Shown here in pieces: positions 29,596 through 32,627 of a stretch of DNA of 32,627 bases (its first letter is position 1; the number at the start of each line of letters is the position of its first letter). The stretch lies in NCBI GenBank assembly GCA_945957375.1, contig CAMFKX010000025.1, positions 1 to 32,627 on the forward strand, in the 5' to 3' direction. The position numbers and the translations under genes were made by a program. The notes below the pieces were generated by a model that was not told the DNA's origin, searched no databases, and saw nothing but the letters and a program-made list of their open reading frames with translations. This DNA comes from an uncultured Roseiarcus sp. (GTDB taxonomy: Bacteria; Pseudomonadota; Alphaproteobacteria; Rhizobiales; Beijerinckiaceae).

Positions 29596-31287
29596 ATGAA
29601 CGCTCGACCCTGGGTGAAATCCTATCCGCCCGGCGTCCGATGGGATGCGCCGATCGAATCCGGGCCGCTGCAGAGCGTGCTCGAATCCTCCGCCGTCCGC
29701 TACGCCGACCAGCCGGCGCTGCAATTCATGGACCGGCGCATCAGCTACGCCGAACTCGATGCGCTGGCGAATCGGGCGGCCGCCGGCTTCCGGAAGCTCG
29801 GCGTCGGCCCCGGGGTCCATGTCGGCCTCTACCTGCCCAACACGCCGCATTACGTGATCGCGCTGTTCGGCGTGCTGAAGGCGGGCGGCGTGGTGGTCAA
29901 TTATTCGCCGCTCGACGCGCTCGCAGCGCTCGCCTTCAAGGTCGAAGACAGCGAGACCGACATTCTGGTCACGCTCGACCTCGCCGCCGTCTACCCGCAG
30001 GCGGAGAAGCTGCTCGAGACGACGCGGCTGAACAGGCTGGTCGTGGGCGCCTTCCCGGAATTCGCCGCGGCGCCGGGGCCGGTGAAGGGGTTCCTCGCCT
30101 CGCAGGGGATGCTCAGCGAGGTCCCGCGCGACGACCGTCACGTCGCCTTCGCCGATCTGATCGCCAACGACGGCCGCTATGTGTCGCACCCGGTCGGCGA
30201 CCCGGGCGAGGCGCTGGCGGTCATCCAGTACACCGGCGGCACGACCGGCGCGCCGAAGGGCGCGATGCTGACCCACGCCAATCTCACCGCCGCCTACGCC
30301 CAGTACCGCGAGACCGCGACGCGCACCGATCCGCCGGCGATGACCGAAGGCGGCGAGCGGACGCTGTGCGTGCTGCCGCTGTTCCACATCTACGCGCTCT
30401 CGGCGGTGCTGATCCTCGGCCTCGGCCTCGGCGCTGAGGTGATCCTGCACCCCCGCTTCGATCCGGCGGCGGTGGCGAAGGACATCGCGCTGAAGAGGAT
30501 CACCGTCTTTCCCGGCGTGCCGACGATGCATGTCGCCCTCCTCAACCTGCCCGATTTCGAAAAATACGACCTCACGTCGCTCAAGTTCTGCGGCTCCGGC
30601 GGCGCTCCGCTGCCGGTCGCGGTGCAGCAGAAGTTCGAGGCGGCGACCGGCGCCCGCCTGGTCGAGGGCTGGGGCATGTCGGAGACGGCGCCGGCGGGCA
30701 CCTTCACGCCGCGCGACCGGCCGACCCGAACCGGCTCCTGCGGATTGCCGATGCCGCGCATCGACATGAAATTCGTCGACGTCGCCGATCCGAGCCGGGA
30801 CGTCGCGCTCGGCGAGCGCGGCGAGATCTGCATCCGGGGGCCGAACGTGATGAAGGGCTACTGGAAGAAGCCCGACGCGACCGCCGCCTCGACGACGGCG
30901 GACGGCTTCTTCCGCACCGGCGACGTCGGCTTCATGGACGAGGACGGCTACGTCTTCATCGTCGACCGCACCAAGGACATGCTGCTCGTCGGCGGCTTCA
31001 ACGTCTATCCGCGCAACATCGAGGAGGCGATCTACCAGCATCCCTCGATCGAGGAAGTGAGCGTCGTCGGCGTCCCCGACGCCTACAAGGGCGAGATCCC
31101 CAAGGCCTACGTCAAGCTCAAGGCGGGCGCGCCGCCGCTGACGCTCGATGACCTCAAGGCGTTCCTCAAGGACCGCCTGGGCAAGCACGAGATGGTCGGG
31201 GCGCTGGAGATCCGCGACGCGCTGCCGAAGACGGCGGTCGGCAAGATCTCGAAGAAGGATCTGCGCGAGGCGGTCAGGACGGGGTAA
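29596..31287 (+). CDS. AMP-dependent acyl-CoA ligase (dicarboxylate/long-chain fatty acid type, PimA-like)
   Basis: 563 residues from the ATG at 29596. The N-terminus MNARPWVKSYPPGVRWDAPI is nearly identical in style to PimA of Rhodopseudomonas relatives. The P-loop is YTGGTTGAPKGAMLTHANL; later motifs are PLFHIYALS, GWGMSETAP, GEICIRGPNVMKGYWKKPDA, the hinge YVFIVDRTKDMLLVGGFNVYPRNIEE and the C-terminal catalytic Lys in PKTAVGKISKKDLRE. The cytoplasmic enzyme activates a carboxylic acid through an acyl-adenylate to its CoA thioester; PimA takes medium-chain dicarboxylates and fatty acids. No beta-oxidation genes adjoin it here. A GAGG sequence precedes the start. Long frames reaching upstream to 29176 run through the antitoxin locus and are not real. 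Confidence 0.9.
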   Translation: MNARPWVKSYPPGVRWDAPIESGPLQSVLESSAVRYADQPALQFMDRRISYAELDALANRAAAGFRKLGVGPGVHVGLYLPNTPHYVIALFGVLKAGGVVVNYSPLDALAALAFKVEDSETDILVTLDLAAVYPQAEKLLETTRLNRLVVGAFPEFAAAPGPVKGFLASQGMLSEVPRDDRHVAFADLIANDGRYVSHPVGDPGEALAVIQYTGGTTGAPKGAMLTHANLTAAYAQYRETATRTDPPAMTEGGERTLCVLPLFHIYALSAVLILGLGLGAEVILHPRFDPAAVAKDIALKRITVFPGVPTMHVALLNLPDFEKYDLTSLKFCGSGGAPLPVAVQQKFEAATGARLVEGWGMSETAPAGTFTPRDRPTRTGSCGLPMPRIDMKFVDVADPSRDVALGERGEICIRGPNVMKGYWKKPDATAASTTADGFFRTGDVGFMDEDGYVFIVDRTKDMLLVGGFNVYPRNIEEAIYQHPSIEEVSVVGVPDAYKGEIPKAYVKLKAGAPPLTLDDLKAFLKDRLGKHEMVGALEIRDALPKTAVGKISKKDLREAVRTG

Positions 31288-31365
31288 GCGGAGACCCCGG
31301 GCGAGCGAGGTTGCCCGGCGCGGCGCCCGTCGATAAGGAAGCGCCAAGATGAAGCGCCCTGACCA

Positions 31366-31495
31366 CGTCCTGAGGCGCGGCGCCGGAGGCGACCGGTCTC
31401 GAAGGACGCTCGTTGGCCGCGTCGGCGCCTTCAGGAACGTCCCCTCGACAGGCTCTTCGAGACGCGCTGCCGCGCAGCGCGCCTCAGGATAAGGG
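31366..31495. repeat. Partial copies of the TCTCGAAGGA dispersed palindrome
   Basis: CGTCCTGAGGCG (31367-31378) with GGTCTCGAAGGACG (31395-31408) forms one element. CCTCGACAGGCTCTTCGAGA (31443-31462), followed by the hairpin GCGCTG-CCG-CGCAGC and GCGCCTCAGGATAAGG, forms a second. Both are built from the words found at 7371 and 17382. They fill most of the 267-base gap between the ligase and methyltransferase genes. Confidence 0.65.
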
Positions 31496-31554
31496 ACGGC
31501 GGCGACTCGGCGATTCCGTCGATAGACGCGAAGTGTCCTGAAGGAGCGGCGGCA

Positions 31555-32289
31555 TTGCGCGAACGAACTGAACTGGGAGCGCTGAGCGACATCGCCGCCA
31601 TCCTCGCGCTGATCCCGGTCGAAGGCCTTGCGCTCATCGACGTCGGCTGCGCGGCGGGCTGGAACGCATTCGACCTTGCCGAAGCGGGCGCGCACGTGCT
31701 CGCCGTCGAGCCGGATCCGATCCAGGCGGCGAAGAACCGGCAGGCGGACCTCGGCCCCGGCGTCGTGTTCGTCGAAGCGCGCGCCGAGCGGCTTCCCGTC
31801 GAAACGGCCTCCATGGACGGGGTCCTGTTCTTCCGCTCGCTCCATCACGTGCCGGTCGAGGCGATGGATGCGGCGCTCGCCGAGGCCGCGCGCGTGCTGA
31901 AGCCGGAGACCGGCTTCCTGTGCGTGGTCGAGCCCGGCCTGACCGGGACGCATTTCTCGGTCATGCGTCCGTTTCACGACGAGACGCGCGTGCGCCTTGC
32001 GGCGCAGGCCGCGCTCGACACGTGCGCGGCGCGGCTGTTCGGCGAGCGCCGCTCGTACCACTACCTCCAGCATCCGCGCTACGCGGATTTCGACACGCTG
32101 GTCGCCCGCGTCCTCGGCCTGACCTTCAACGACATTCGGCGCGAGCGGGTCGAGACCGACGAGGTCCGCGCCCTGTTCGCCGCAGGCCGCACCGAGCGCG
32201 GCGACTACGTCTTCGAGCAGCCGATGCTGCTCGACCTTTTCCGCGCGCCGCGGCCGCCGGAGCGCGGCGCCGGCGCCGCGTCGGCCTGA
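31555..32289 (+). CDS. Class I SAM-dependent methyltransferase
   Basis: 244 residues from a TTG at 31555, supported by AAGGAG (31541-31546) nine bases upstream; no ATG or GTG is suitably placed. Motif I is ALIDVGCAAGWNAFDLA (about 26-42), then LAVEPDP (acidic end of strand 2), motif II around SMDGVLFFRSLHHVPVEAMD, and motif III in AARVLKPETGFLCVVEPGL. This is the Methyltransf_11/UbiE-like fold. The C-terminal part (TRVRLAAQAALDTCAARLFG onward) does not point to a known substrate. Cytoplasmic, substrate unknown. It stands alone after a repeat-rich gap and is convergent with the DUF1697 gene. Confidence 0.85.
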   Translation: MRERTELGALSDIAAILALIPVEGLALIDVGCAAGWNAFDLAEAGAHVLAVEPDPIQAAKNRQADLGPGVVFVEARAERLPVETASMDGVLFFRSLHHVPVEAMDAALAEAARVLKPETGFLCVVEPGLTGTHFSVMRPFHDETRVRLAAQAALDTCAARLFGERRSYHYLQHPRYADFDTLVARVLGLTFNDIRRERVETDEVRALFAAGRTERGDYVFEQPMLLDLFRAPRPPERGAGAASA

Positions 32290-32315
32290 GGCGCTCCCCC
32301 GTCATTGCGGACGCC

Positions 32316-32627
32316 TCAGGCTTCGAGTCGTTCGAGCAGCCGCAGCGCCGTGCGCCAGTTGCGCATCGTCGAGACGCCGCCGAACGCGCGGTCGAGGCGG
32401 GCGTTGCTGAGCTTTGCCCGCCCGACGCCGTTCGGGAGATAGAGGTAGACGTCGGCGCCCGCGGCGACGAAGTCTTCGGGCGCCACGGTGTTCGGATCGA
32501 TCGGCGGGTTCGCGCCCGCGGCGGGCTCGGCGAAGCAAGCGACGTGCAGGTGGCTTTCGTCGCGGCCGGCGGCGACGAAGGGGTTGGCGCCGACCATCGC
32601 CCGCCACGCAAGCGCGCTTCTCAGGAT
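32316..32627 (-). CDS. DUF1697 protein, C-terminal part (cut by the window edge)
   Basis: The visible 103 residues run from the window edge to the TGA at 32316-32318. The frame reads ILRSALAWRAMVGANPFVAA, then DESHLHVACFAEP, VAPEDFVAAGADVYLYLPNG, VGRAKLSNARLDRAFGGVST and MRNWRTALRLLERLEA. The order [LV]RS...ANPF...LHV.F...P..F...G..[IV]YL..PNG.GR.KL.N......G...T.RNWRT is that of DUF1697, a widespread protein of about 180 residues with unknown function. The first ~75 residues lie beyond the window. The internal ATG at 32597 is not the start because the upstream residues still fit the family. Confidence 0.88.
   Translation of the reverse strand: MLRSALAWRAMVGANPFVAAGRDESHLHVACFAEPAAGANPPIDPNTVAPEDFVAAGADVYLYLPNGVGRAKLSNARLDRAFGGVSTMRNWRTALRLLERLEA

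Noticed and set aside
29047-32073. A 1008-residue minus-strand open frame across the ligase and methyltransferase genes
   Set aside because: It is antisense to two well-supported genes, Arg/Asp/Val-rich with no domain apart from its last 102 residues, which are the real XRE gene.

Overview
The window is a GC-rich chromosomal segment from an alphaproteobacterium, most probably of the order Hyphomicrobiales (Rhizobiales). This is inferred from the ChoX/ChoW/ChoV, BetI and BetA proteins, the pimeloyl-CoA-ligase-like AMP ligase, the small Rhizobiales-type secreted protein at the left edge and the typical dispersed intergenic palindromes. I see no rRNA, tRNA, CRISPR array, insertion sequence or phage gene. 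The first 48 bases are not genomic: they are an Illumina Nextera adapter with its i7 index, so base 49 is the real left edge of the contig.

Left part (49-8.9 kb). A truncated small gene is followed by a His-rich PadR-type regulator and a siderophore-interacting flavoreductase, an arrangement that recalls YqjI/YqjH. A palindrome lies on the promoter. Next come a 40-residue lipoprotein, a minus-strand cbpA-cbpM-secreted protein operon, a glycine-rich hydrophobic protein, the BON-LysM protein Kbp, two alpha/beta hydrolases, an SGNH esterase and a DUF1003 membrane protein.

Middle (8.9-12.3 kb). metY is preceded by a hairpin whose loop can pair with the Shine-Dalgarno region. It is followed by an MgtC-like membrane protein and a YbjJ-like MFS transporter.

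Choline/betaine region (12.3-22.9 kb). It holds betA with a clear BetI-type operator, betI, a choXWV ABC importer, a large FAD-oxidoreductase/GcvT fusion (dimethylglycine dehydrogenase-like) and a non-pyrrolysine MttB-family methyltransferase. Together they suggest import of choline, oxidation towards glycine betaine, and demethylation of betaine or a related methylated amine with one-carbon transfer to folate. betB and the Rieske betaine demethylase genes gbcAB are not in the window.

Right part (22.9-32.6 kb). It holds a YbaY-META envelope protein, a hydrolase-TPR fusion divergent from a PDZ/multi-pass/GAF membrane protein (with a possible coupled leader peptide), an L-2-haloacid dehalogenase, an SDR protein lacking the catalytic tyrosine, an XRE antitoxin with what looks like a decayed toxin, an acyl-CoA ligase, a SAM methyltransferase and a DUF1697 gene cut by the right edge.

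Several families of dispersed palindromes sit between genes, mostly at gene 3' ends. All functions are inferred by reading the sequence; no database search was run.
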